Part shown: piece by piece, positions 37,030-48,729 of the stretch
How the letters are laid out: each line of letters opens with the position of its first letter
Position numbering within the stretch: the stretch's first letter is position 1
DNA from: Ignelater luminosus
Lineage: Eukaryota > Arthropoda > Insecta > Coleoptera > Elateridae
Length of the DNA stretch: 64,000 nucleotides
Reading direction: 5' to 3'
Assembly (NCBI GenBank): GCA_011009095.1
Contig: VTPC01007183.1
Span: 89,248-153,247 of the forward strand
Notes under the pieces: model-generated
Database searches by the model: none
What the model saw: the letters and a program-made list of their open reading frames with translations, nothing else
Told to the model about the DNA's origin: nothing
Position numbers and translations under genes: made by a program

Positions 37030-39380
37030 TATTCACCCTAGCTCAAAAACAAACGAGGATATCTAAATTCTGATTGTAGCAATGAAGTCAGCAGAAAAAG
37101 TTACATCAAGAACGTGTATTCAGTTTTTATCTAACTCTTCTACTTTTTGCTTGCATTTACCTCGAATTTGGGCCATCCTGAACATCATAATTTTTATTCT
37201 TAGAATAGTCTTTTCTTTTAGATTCCTTTATCAAGGAGCTTATTTCTAACGAAATTTAAAGAAAGCTCAGTAGTAATAGTTTCGAGAGCTGCTTGGTCTG
37301 CTTAAGTTGGTTAGGAATCCGTTGCAGACTAAAGTAACGATACTTGCTACTACTTTCTCGCTTGGCTGCTTACCACTTAGTCCTTCATACTTCGCACGCG
37401 CAATCCTGTTTGGGACATCTACTCTTGGGAAATCTGTCTGGTAAGTCCCATTTGGACTTACTTTTGTGTTTTAACGTTATGATACAGAGCTGATCTAGGT
37501 GAGAGTTCTACCGGTAGAGTATTTGAGTATTTAAATTTATAAAGGACAAACTCACAAAATCTCAAAATACCATTGCAATGCATTCTCATTTGTTTTGCTT
37601 GCATTTTGTCCTACAGTTAAGAACCAAAAGGTAACAACGTTCAAGAACAAAAGCAAGTTAGAAGGTTGCTGTATATTTGAAGGCTAGATATCAGTTTCCA
37701 GAAAACGTCATTAAGTCGTCATCAGTACTGAAGAGACTCATTCAATTAACATATGAAACAAAGAAAAGCCTAAATATAGGTTAGTATATTTTAGCGTTCC
37801 TGTTACTCAATTGTTGAAGAGAAATTATCATTTGGAACTAATTAATAATATTGTGCAATTATTATTATTTTTATTAAAAGCCTAACAGCTAAACAGAATG
37901 ACTAATAATGCTGCTAATATCATACCAAATTACCTAATTAAGTATGAGTAGTTCTCTAATAATAATTCATATTGCAATTTCAATGTAAGAAAAAATTGCT
38001 GCATTGAAACTAAATTTAATTTTACATACCTACCTAATCTTTGTTTTGTATCAGGATTACCGCTATACCCACTAATTAAAGAGTACCGGGAATATAAAAT
38101 ACTGCAATATACTATTTTATGACTTATATCCTTTGCAGAAATGATTTTATTATCTTTTTAATAATCTCGATATTCTTTCTATACTAAACATTACCCTAAA
38201 TTCTTTGAAAAAGCAATCAATACTATAAAACTAAATTACTAAAGGAAATAAACAAAAGAACAACTATAATAATGATAAGAATAATCTTGCTCTCTGATCA
38301 AGTGGATCGATAAAACCAATCTTTCAATTAGAAAGTTTTAAAATTTTATAACCAATTTTATACTAAACTGTACCGTTATGGTAGATGCAATGATAATCTT
38401 CAAACAATAGTGCAAGACACGCAACTGTAAAGCTGAATTTAACTTCTACTACCAATCCAAATCGCTTAGTAATTATAACCATATTATAAAAACACAGGAT
38501 GTCACGTAAAAATTCTTTTCCATTGTATCCCGTAAAAGCCATGCACTATTCATCGATTAATCAGTATCCCCTCGGTCTTAGATGTAAAACGTTTAATAAT
38601 GCGTGTAAAGATAGTGAAGTAGATAAATGGGTAAAATGGATTGGGAATCAAGAAAGAGAGGTAAAATTGGAATCTTTATTTAAATCATAATTTTACAAGG
38701 TGTTGTTCAGTTTTATTTGTGTGTTTGAATAAAAAATTTTGTATTCGATACAAATAGATTTCATTTTTGATTTGATGTGCAACAGACGTTTTAAAGGTAT
38801 AATTATTCGAGATCTTTATCAAAAAGTCTTTACTTTTTCTGGGAAGATTTCGTAATCGCCTCAGAATGCGTGCAAAAGACACATTCGAGAACTTGCTGAC
38901 GGATTTCTTCTAGAGATACAAATTCGGTTAAGTTTATTAAAAAAGAGCTGCCTGAATAAATGTGTGTAGTTTTAAATAATTAGATGCTGCACATAAAAAA
39001 TATTTTAGCGATTGTTTTCTGTTTTACTACGAAGACTTTTTAAATAAAACACTTTTTTTTAATGAAACGCCTACATGATCTTGGTATCATTGAATAGCTC
39101 GCTTTAATGCTTCTCGGTAATATGGGTAGTAATTTTTTTTGTTAAAAACGTGGAAATCGTAATATGTTGCGGTTAATTTCGATTAGACGTACCGAGAAAT
39201 ATGAGAAATGTTTTTCATGGTCATTCAACACTAAGAAATGAATGTGGGTGTAAGAAACACAAATAAAAATAATTGTTTATTTTGCAATCTTTTGGTCTAA
39301 TACTTATTTATTCAAAACACTTGATTATCCATATAAAGACAAGTGTGGAGCTTATCTATATATCAGAATAACTCTTTCTG
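37030..39380. other. Intergenic, nothing recognised
   Basis: AT-rich DNA. Short open frames at 38,499-38,690 (+) and 38,685-38,882 (-) have no recognisable motif. Confidence 0.35.
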
Positions 39381-39381
39381 A

Positions 39382-39597
39382 ATGGTAGGAAAGCAGCCGC
39401 CAATCGAAGGTGTCCCCCTAATTGTTTTTGAACACTCTGGATACTGCCAACCAGTCTTACTTTGCGCTGTCACACAACATTTAGAGAGCACAGGTATAGA
39501 CACTTTCAGAATAATCTATTCAAGAATAGCTGATCGAATTAATGAAACTCGATCGAGACTTTGCAATTCTCTACTGAGAAGACACCATTTACTTTAA
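39382..39597 (+). pseudogene. Possible decayed RhoGAP-domain fragment
   Basis: The frame reads PIEGVPLIVFEHSG, CAVTQHLESTGID and SRIADRINETRSR. RhoGAP domains open with a similar series: FGVPL, a short gap, then a cysteine or leucine helix ending YLE..G, GIFR.SG, and RI..LR. The GIFR.SG arginine-finger block is not intact here. No flanking exon or splice site is clear. It may be a retro-pseudogene scrap or a coincidence. Confidence 0.25.
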
Positions 39598-39695
39598 TGT
39601 ATCAATTAGGTACTTACTATAAACAAGCGATCTAAAAAGAATTAGCAGGTAAATCGTGTAAAAGCACAACAAAACCTCAAATTACTGTGTAGTCA

Positions 39696-39879
39696 TGGGC
39701 GCCGAAAGGGAGGTGCTAAGAGGGGTGCAATCCTTGGTTAAATATCTGTGCCTAGATAATTATTAGTTTACGTGTTGCTAGGCCAGGGTTATTTTAGTTT
39801 CTATTAATTTTTGCGAACTTGCGTTAATGCAACAATACAATTTGCACTCCCCTGAAAACAATTCTGTTGGGAGCGCCCA
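39696..39879 (+). repeat. MITE with TGGGCGCC ends, copy 1
   Basis: The element runs from TGGGCGCC to AGCGCCCA, 184 bp. It matches 55,115-55,288 in reverse orientation over most of its length: GGTGCAA, TTGGTTAAAT.TCTGT.CCTAGA.AATTA.TAGTT.ACGT, and ATGCAAC.ATACA..TTGCAC. No coding capacity. Confidence 0.75.
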
Positions 39880-39889
39880 CGTGTGTAGT

Positions 39890-41680
39890 AACGAATAAAT
39901 CTATTGGTAGATTCAACAACAACTAAAACTTCAATATCGATATTTCGGTATTTTTATTTTTGAAACCTAGAATACCAAAACGTGAAACAATGTTTCTCGA
40001 CGTTTTTGTCTATGACACCTCCTATATCGTTTCACTCTAAAAATCTGCGAGATCCAAAAGTTTTAAACTGAATTGATCCGACCATACTGGAATAATTTTG
40101 AGATGGCTCAAAAAAGTCGTATAGTATGTTTGGCAGAATTTGAAAAATCCATTTGGCTGTAAAACCCGAATCGGTTGAAAATCCAGACCATTCCAAAGAT
40201 TTCGAACTTTAGAAGGGCTCCACAGTGAATTGATTTACCAATATGTCTGGAAAGGGCTTTCTTTACTTGCGTAATCTTACTATAAACTATCATTATTTAA
40301 GTTACTACATTTAGGGTCCCTGGTAAGAGCATTAATCGATTGTGTGCAAGCTAAATATCTGCGCACCTGACGAAGAACAAATGCATATAATACAGAGTGT
40401 TCATAAATTAATGAATAAATTCGATAAAAACTGATATAGGTTTTTGGGAAAAATAGTATTAAATACTACGCAGGGTGACCCAAGAAAGCTGGATATAACA
40501 ATGTCAGTTGTAACTATTTAAATGCATCGCTTACATTTCTGAATTCTGTATAACATTCTAGATAGGCTTTGTGCAACATAATCTGCATAATCTATATTTA
40601 AATTTAATTGTTTTCAAAATCTCAATTCCATTATATACAGAATCCCAAACACAAAACTTAGAGCAAAGTGGTTTGAATTTTCCTATATTAGTTTTTTATG
40701 GTCTTTTATAATTCATCGTTAGGCATAAATCTTTGGTCTGATCGAAAGTCTTAGACAGGAAATTGATGTCAGACGGAGTCGGGACTGGTCCGTGGGACTA
40801 GGATACTAGAGACTTTTAAGTCGAACCCGTCTGGAGTCTTTGTAGGGTTGAAATCCATATCCCAACTTCTTGCTAGATCAAGAAATAAGTAATCCATTCA
40901 CTGTCTTAAAAAGTGAAAACGCAGTCAGTTTTTGGTTCTATTCGAGTGGAGACTAGCAAACAATTATTTTCTAAATTAATTTTAAAACCGTGGAAAAATT
41001 ACATTTTTGTGTCTAATTCTATGTCATTATGTAGGGGTCAAGGTATTCACAGTTTCCGGGGACAAACCGGGCCAGTCCAATCCTGTGTTAGGAGTTGGTC
41101 ATGACTTTAGATATATCTGTCTTTTCTTAGAGTGAAAGTTGAGAAAGTGAAAATTGGACAATACATATGTTTTACAGTGTGTATAAAAAGTTTTATATTT
41201 ATTATCAAATGACCTATGAAAACAAAATGATGTGTCTGCAATTAATCGATTCAGATGTTTAGATTGCCAATTTTGTCGTTACTCTCGACAATCTGTCAAA
41301 CTGCAATTTATTGATTAATCGTTATAAATCAACTTCAAATTAAACATTGTTGTTGATAACAGAAATAATTATAAAAGGTCATTTTCATATATTGTTAATT
41401 TAATTACTATAATAAATCTAATTTAAATTACGCATGTGAGTACGCACACAATTTCGAGAAATTCACATTCACGCTTACTTGTGATACTGGAACTACTATT
41501 AGTAGTTATTATGTATACGAACTGAAGTGCCTAAGACGTACGCTTTTTTAACCACAGGTGATTTTGAGAAAGCGTGTTTTTTTACATAACGTTGGTTAGG
41601 GCCACGTACATCTGACAAATGCCAACTTCAAAGAGAAGGTTTTTTGAACACCCGATACAAATTATTTTGTTACGGGGCAT
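39890..41680. other. Intergenic, nothing recognised
   Basis: Mostly AT-rich. Lone foldback-like ends occur near 40,395 (TACAGAGTGTTCATAAATTA) and 40,473 (GCAGGGTGACCC) without partners. The ORF at 40,913-41,104 has no recognisable motif. Confidence 0.35.
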
Positions 41681-41685
41681 AACGG

Positions 41686-42086
41686 AATAGACGCTATTAA
41701 TGTGACGTCATCTCATCCGTTGCTACACCTATTAATCATCTGCTGATTCCAAACAAAAGTAAACAAAAGCGAATTACATGGTGAAATTCCACAAGACGAT
41801 TTTTAATGTTTAATTTTAAAAGATATATTGTTTTTAACTGGTAAAAAGTGTTTCAACTATAAAAGTAGTGTGTAAATGACGTAATTAAAATTAAAGCAGA
41901 CGTGCAGTGCGCTACTTTGCTTTGCTTTTGCCTCACTGTAATGCTTATAGTCAACAGTCCAACACATCACCATTTCCACGTTTACAGAACTAAGAAAAAC
42001 ATCAAAATTCACATTAGCAACTCTGATACCATCAACGAAATTTGCTACCAACGGATCAGATGACGTCACAACTAAAAGCGTCTATT
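41686..42086. repeat. MITE with inverted arms, each carrying TGACGTCA
   Basis: The left arm AATAGACGCTATTAATGTGA continues into CGTCATCTCATCCGTTG (41,686-41,722). It is mirrored by CAACGGATCAGATGACGTCA continuing into AAAAGCGTCTATT (right end 42,086). Both arms hold a perfect CRE/ATF palindrome (41,703-41,710 and 42,061-42,068). The middle is AT-rich and non-coding. Confidence 0.75.
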
Positions 42087-42239
42087 GTTTCACCAAACGT
42101 CAGGGACGTGTTGTACTGATACAAATAATGAAAAAGTTTTGATAAACATAGCCCAAAAATGCTCCATTAAAAAGTTACAACGGTTTTAATAAGGAAATAG
42201 AAACTCTATTTATTAAAGCTGGAAAGGTATTTATTGAAA

Positions 42240-42520
42240 CAAAAAGGCGTAGGGGCCATTTTTTCCAATTCATTTTTTCTACCCCATTTTTTTCAATAAT
42301 ATATATTTTTCCATTAACAATTTTTACTGCTAATATTTTTTCCAACGAAATGAAAATTAATAGTTTAGGTTAGGTTAATTAATATTGGAAGAATGTTTTG
42401 GAAAAAAGAACTTACGGAAAGAAACTATTAAAAAAAACCAGTGGAAAAAATAAATTGGGAAAAAGAACTTATCGAAAAAACTATTTGAAAAAAAACCATT
42501 GGAAAATGTGTCGTACAATC
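42240..42520. repeat. Degenerate TTTTTTCCAA / TTGGAAAAAA inverted array
   Basis: The left half repeats TTTTTTCCAAT-like words and the right half repeats ATTGGAAAAAA-like words, so the segment can fold on itself imperfectly. It looks like a decayed foldback or satellite remnant; the boundaries are uncertain. Confidence 0.4.
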
Positions 42521-42929
42521 AAACAAAGGTTCTTTTAGCAAGTTATCCAACATTATACGCTTACAGTAGATTTCCGGAAAGTTACTTGAGCAGCGATACA
42601 AACATCAAAAGTCGTACCATTAAGTTACTTTTACTTTTTAAGGGACCAAGTTTGGTTGCTCCTGAAGTTTGATCAAACAGTTCAGTTACACTCTGTATAT
42701 TGAAAAAAATATAGCTGGCTTGCTCTACGGCCTCGTGTGCTAAAATTTTTCTCGCGTGACTAATACGACGTAACGTTCTTGTGTCACACAAAATCTCTTC
42801 CAAAACTTCTTTATTATAGTCCAGTCAATAAGCTAGGAGAATAAAAAAAAAACATTCAGCACGAATTTGAAAACTCTTTTTTGAAATGAGTTCTACATGA
42901 CCCCAAGGTCATTCACGACTATTGAAACC

Positions 42930-43335
42930 TCCCCCCCCCGCCCCCCTTCTGCCTCAGATCGCGAAATCAACCCTTTTAACCACTGCCTTTCTGGAGATTT
43001 TTTCTATTTGTGAAAATGTGTGAATTTTAGCTCAAAAATGGTTTCTAGGAGGTTTTTTGGGTCGCTGATAACGAATTCGGCATTGGCCTAATTTCTTGAA
43101 AAATTTTTCTTGTTCGTGAAAATTTTGAATTTTAATTCGAAGATGGGTCCTAGGGGGTTTACTTGGTTACTGATCACGAATCTGATATTAGTTTTCCGGG
43201 AAAAAATTTGGCACAATTTCTGAAAAAATTTTGGAATTTCAGTTCGAAAATGGGTTCTAGATAGTTCTTTGGGTCGCTGATCACGATTTCGATATTAGTT
43301 TTCTGGAAAAACCAACCTGGTCGTGGAAAATTGGA
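42930..43335 (+). repeat. Minisatellite, about 106-bp unit, three copies
   Basis: Units begin near 43,022, 43,127 and 43,233 with GAATTTTAGCTC / GAATTTTAATTCG / GAATTTCAGTTCG. They continue ATGGKTYCTAG, GGTCGCTGATCACGA and ATTAGTTTTC in the same order. A C-rich run (near 42,930-42,946) lies just left of the array. Confidence 0.75.
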
Positions 43336-43339
43336 ATGA

Positions 43340-45480
43340 AGAACAAATTCTTACACTATAATTTTAAATAACCAAATATTTTAACAGTTAAGAGCAAATA
43401 CAGAAACAAACGAGACTTTTTACTCAAGCCGTGAAAATGGTTTATTATATATGTTCTAAAATCTCCTCTTCAAGATATTATCTGTTAGACTTATATTGAG
43501 AATAATTCTGGCTTGTATTGTTGAAAAACCCTTGGAATTCCTTTTTTGATGTGTCTGAGCTAACTGCGACTATTCCACTTTTTTATTCCTTTCATTCAAA
43601 AATTATAGACAGTGATGTCTTTGTATTCTGCAAAAACCCGCGGCAACCGTTCTCATTATTTTGACAGGAAAAAGATGGCAGTACTTGAGAGAAAATGAAA
43701 ATTGTCGGATTTTAAAGTTGCTGCAGATGCTAGGGCCGCATTTAAATAAATAAATATTTCAATAAGGCTAAACCTTACAATCACTTTTTTAGTATTTGGA
43801 ATTGAATTCACACAAGTATTGACAGGCAGGGTATTTTCTTTGTGTCAGAATCAACTGAGTTTAAAGCTTGCAAAAACTAATTTGAATCGCTCCTATACAA
43901 TATTCTCTAATTATACGTTCATATCAGTAAAACCTATATACCACTTCGACCATTGTCTGGGTCCACGACAGGCGATGTTGCCAGATGGCTCTTGAGATCT
44001 TGGATCTTGGATGCCCCTGACGCCAGCCGCGTGACCACGGGGTTTCGCAGTATAGTAGCTACGTCACTGATTGGCTGATTTGGAAACTTCACAAATTCAT
44101 CACACAAGATGCAACTTTTACTGCTAATAAAACAGTAAACTATTGATTAGAAAAGCATTCTATAATGAACTTGAATTTACTGACCATTTTAGTTTATTTA
44201 CATTTCAACTAAATAGGTAATTATGGGCAGCACGGCAGACTGACAATGCCACCCTTCATACACCGCCGCCCGGGTATCCTGCATCTTTGAACACGATAAA
44301 TGCAAGGACGAGTGAGCAGAAACTGTTTGTTTACTTTTAAAAATTGCAAAAAATCACGCGACCTGAATGTGATATTGCTGTATATCAAGAAAACTAAAGA
44401 TAAAATAGTCAGAATTGATTGGTTTATTTAGCGTATCGAGTAGTGTTTTTGTTAAAGAAAGAATTTTATATCAAAGACAATAACTATTTCGAAGACTAAA
44501 ACAAAAGAGTAACCGTGAAAAGTTTTATATCATCAAAAAGTATTTTAAGTAAACTATTCAATGGAATCAAAATAATGCAGGCAAAATCATGCAGGCGTTT
44601 TATTTATAGATTTGCGATTACGCTTTATCTTTGTATAAAAAACAAAAACCAACCGCAAAAATATCTTTCTATGTTCTGTGTCAAATTAGTATCTGCATAG
44701 CTCTTTTTAAGATTTTTCCTTACTAATTTGCTCTAGAAAAATTTAGCTTAAAAGAAAACTGAGTAGTTTAGTTTTTAGAGAATATCGTGTAAACTGTGAA
44801 TTATTTGGAGGAAACAAAAATACCAATAAACTGACAGTCTACGAGATATCAATAGTGGAAATTAAGTTAGCACCCTGTATAAATTTATTTTAAGATAAAA
44901 AATTCATAAAGGTGCCTACTTGTTCTGTGTCTTTATTTTACCTTTGTGTTGCAGCAATACACATTACAAAAACAAATGGCATTTGTGAGAAAGTAAATTT
45001 ACAAAAGGAGTAATTACCTTATTAGTATTTAAAGTACGTTCCTTCGCAAGTTAATATTAATGCAGTATAACCAGGTGAATAATTTTATATTGCAGAAGTG
45101 TATGAGTAATCAATCTTATGAGGCAAAGCTTGCCCAAGAACATTTTATTATTTTTAAATCATGAATTCTACTCAGGTAATGTCTGTACCTTTTATGTACA
45201 ATTTAACCATTTTATAGAGGTTCGATTTTCATTGATACTTTAGGAAAAAGATAAATAGCGATAATTCCAATAAAAAAAACAAAATATGGTTATTGATAAC
45301 AAATGCAAATAATAATATTAAAAATGCAACCTACGTTCAATATACTATCCAGTAGCCTATACTCATTAAATATCGTTGGATTAACAAAGAATACAGATAT
45401 TGTTTCTCGGCAAATCAAAATTATGCTATTAGTGATAAACATTATTAAATTATTAATTAATATTATTACATTTGTTTTGC
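43340..45480. other. Intergenic; one GC-richer patch near 43,950-44,280
   Basis: The patch has CpG dinucleotides (for example CAGCCGCGTGACCACGG near 44,025) but no open frame. CACCCTGTATA at 44,872 is a lone foldback-type end. No gene was recognised. Confidence 0.35.
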
Positions 45481-45485
45481 TCCAG

Positions 45486-45567
45486 AAGCGTTAAGAAGCA
45501 ATGAGTACACGATGATAGTGCAAAAAATAAGCGAAAGGAGAGCACGTATGGTGCGAAGAACACAGAG
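45486..45567 (+). CDS. Candidate internal or 5' coding exon, unrecognised
   Basis: A pyrimidine-rich acceptor (TTTTGCTCCAG) and a strong donor (CAGAG|GTATGT) bracket 82 bases open in one frame. That frame contains MIVQKISERRARMVRRTQR, strongly basic. The in-frame ATG at 45,510 could be a start. The purine-rich content would suit a splice-enhancer-bearing exon. No partner exons were found; the gene starting at 51,868 is on the same strand but has its own ATG. It could be chance. Confidence 0.25.
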
Positions 45568-45569
45568 GT

Positions 45570-46600
45570 ATGTGAGATTTTATTTATTTTATTTGTATCG
45601 AAATCAATAAAATGGACTTCCTTTTTCTAACCTTGATTTTTGGGCTTTCGCTAAAATTACATGTAATACATATTTTATTATTCCCATTACGATATGTTAA
45701 AGTATCTGGTTTCCTTAAATGCATTCATCTTGATGGAATTTAGAGGACGTTAACAGTGACTTTCTTTTATAAACTTTTATAGGCGATGTTAATTTAATTC
45801 TTTTCCAATACTTGATAAATAAGCTACAATAATTGAGAAAGGAATGTGCCTTCAATTAACTGTCTTTTACCAATTTAATAAATCGCTTCTTTAGTTCTTA
45901 GGTCGCCTATTTTATCTCAGCTCAGTTTCAACTAGAAACCTTAATTTTAAGGACTACAAAAACCAATACTTACATAATTATTGTATCAGAAAATCGATTA
46001 TTCTGGTAACAATATAGCAGAAAATAGAGCAAAACGAAAATATTTACTAAGGGAATTTGCGGTTCGTTTTGAGGCCGCGTCCTGAGATTTTTAATACGGA
46101 ACAAGAATCTATAAAATAATGCCGCCATAAGATAAACTCTCTTACATTAACCCCCAACAATTTCTTTTTTCTTTTTTGCATAAAGTTACCAGTGTCTTTT
46201 TTTTTTATACTGTCGTCAGTCATCCTAGCTTGCTTTTAAGTTCCATGAGAAGCATACTATTAGGAAGATAGAATTCATGATTCTGCGTTGTTAACCTGTG
46301 ATGGAGGTACAGTCAAGCATCTTTGAGTTTTTCTTGGCATAGTTTTTTGTTTCTTTCATGGTAAAAAAAGCCCATTGGATTCTGTGTTCTGCTCTGTCAT
46401 CGTTTGCAGCGCCACTAGAATTGTAAATATTAATTGTATGGCAAAATAAATTGCGACTTCGACCTTAGATTAACCGAATCTTTTAACAGACAGTGTTGGA
46501 ACCTTCTCTTTCCGGAACCAAACACTAAATAGTTCTTCTTGGTTTCTTTTGAGGTCAGCACAGATCAGTAGTGATCAAGGTTTGTATATAATAGTATGCT
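45570..46600. other. Intergenic, nothing recognised
   Basis: AT-rich DNA with no supported feature. Confidence 0.35.
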
Positions 46601-46606
46601 ATTCAA

Positions 46607-48720
46607 GGTGGGTTTTTCTGTTAACAGCCATTTGTGATCAGAAAATTAGATTAACATTATCAATGTTATTTTCATTATTTTTTAAGAATTTATGTTGAAA
46701 CTCAAGAAATCCTTAACAATTGATTGTTGAAAGGGTAGTTTTAAATGTGATGTGGACACGTTTTGAAGGTGCGTATTTCTCAGTATTTGTGATCAAACTT
46801 TTTGAAGTTAGATCTGCTACTATGATCAAGCAAAATTTTAAAAATACTGACTTAACGATTTTGCATGGTTATAAACAAAAAACATCCTTAACCCGGACAT
46901 TTAGAACAAGCTGAAAATTGGTAGAGATATGTTTTAGCTAACATACTCAAAGTTGCGAAAGACCCACTTTGGGGAAAATCTTGAATTTTGCGTTTTTGCT
47001 TTGCTTGTTTTGCTATCAAGTTCTTTTTTGCCAAATTAAACTGTTTAAGCCATATTATCAATAAAAATATCAACTTTAAAACTTTGGCAAATTTAACAAA
47101 AATTCTAAAATGAAGAAAATGTCAAAATGTGATTCAAATGCGATTTCGACCACTCATCGTATCAATTAAAATTAAAATATATCAAATGTAAGGTGTAGTT
47201 GAAATTAAAGATTACATAACAAGCTTTTGGTACTATCTATCATTTTACAATAAATATAAAAACTATAGAAAATATCTACTTTGATGCGAGAAGAGAGATG
47301 ACGCGCAACTGAAGGATGCATTCAGATTTGAATTAGCTTCTTTCGTCTGTACAAGTGACACGTTCTCAACAAAAACAATCATTGGTGTTCTGGAAAAATA
47401 AGAATGATCGACAATAGGACCATTGTGTGTTGTAAACTTTGTGATGGTGCATCACACCAGCAAGATCTGTCTACGCGAGCGCTCTTCTGACAAGGACGAA
47501 TAATTCTACAGCGAGTGTTGATTTCAATATTTCCAGAACTTAAACTGCTTTAAGAGCTTGTCTCATCGACAATTTGTAAATGTGGGGCTTACTGACCCCA
47601 AGAAACATCAGATCCAGATTAAAGTAGATTTATAGATTCCGCGACTGTATTAGGCCATCAACAAGAATATTGAACAGCAGCTGTACTGCCCTTACCGTTT
47701 GTCAATCTTACACACTTAAATCTTTCTTTCATGTACATCTGTCTCCCTTCTACAGCTAAACAGTAAAAAAGCAGAAATCAGCCATCTCTTGACATAGTTT
47801 TAACAGCTGGAGAAGACAGTCCGCTATCATGTGTTGTCCTGTGTCTGGATGGGTTTCATTTGTTCAAGTTCTTCACGGACGTGGTAAGAGGGATTTTACG
47901 ATGAAAGGCCCGATTTATTCGATCTGTATGCGTTTGTTGATGCAAGCATTCTTAGCAATCCTGCTGTTACATAGACGATCTGAAAATGGCCTCTAAACTG
48001 ATTCAATGGCACACTGAGCTGCTTCAAGGAAAAGTTGGGGAAGTGGCTTTATCTGGTCGCAGTGCCAAGTTGTAGATACAATACTTCAAAATAGTCAATA
48101 TCGATCAACAGCAAATGCTTAAACTAGAATCACAATCACATCACAATTAACCCAATTTGTCAACCAAGGCGATTTCATTATGAAGATCGGGTAAGTTTTG
48201 GCCACAGATATGGACAGACAAGGCCATCAAGAAGGTATTGATGAGCGCCATAAGGACTGCAGGAGGACTGGCGCATTCATACGGGATGTCTGAAAGAGTT
48301 ATTGTTTGCTGGGTGTGCGCCATACCTGTATCATCTTACAATATTGACGTTATCAAGAGCTTCAGTGGCGTCACGTTTGGCTAACTTGTGGAACTCTAGG
48401 CGCTCTTTAATTTTGGTTACACTTTAACTTTGACGTAATGTACTTTAACTTTGATTGATACTATGACAAATAAGTGGTCAAAAATGCATGTGAACCATAT
48501 TTTGACACCTCTTTTGTCCCAACACTTTTGTTAAAGTGCTACACAAAGAAACGCAAAATCCAAAATGGTGGTTTTCTCCTAAAGCGGATTTTTTGGGACT
48601 TTATGTTAACTAGAATATTGTTCTAAGAATTACCAATTATCAGCTTGTTTTTGCAAATATCCGGGTCCAAATCTAATTGTACTGGACTACTATTTTAACC
48701 TTTTTTGAATTTATTTTGTA
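46607..48720. mobile_element. Element with long internal inverted repeats, family unknown
   Basis: Left arm blocks ACCCGGACATTTAGAACAAG and GAATTTTGCGTTTTTGC (about 46,890-47,005) are mirrored at about 48,540-48,666, for example ACGCAAAATCCAAAATGG and TTGCAAATATCCGGGT. The left outer part (46,607-46,815) is also present at 14,777-15,005, which confirms a repeat family. The core (47,300-48,450) has no recognisable transposase, so it is a decayed or non-autonomous DNA element. Confidence 0.55.
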
Positions 48721-48729
48721 GTCTAAAAC

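Noticed and set aside
38499-38882. Two short ORFs on opposite strands
   Set aside because: No motif, start context or splice site beyond chance.
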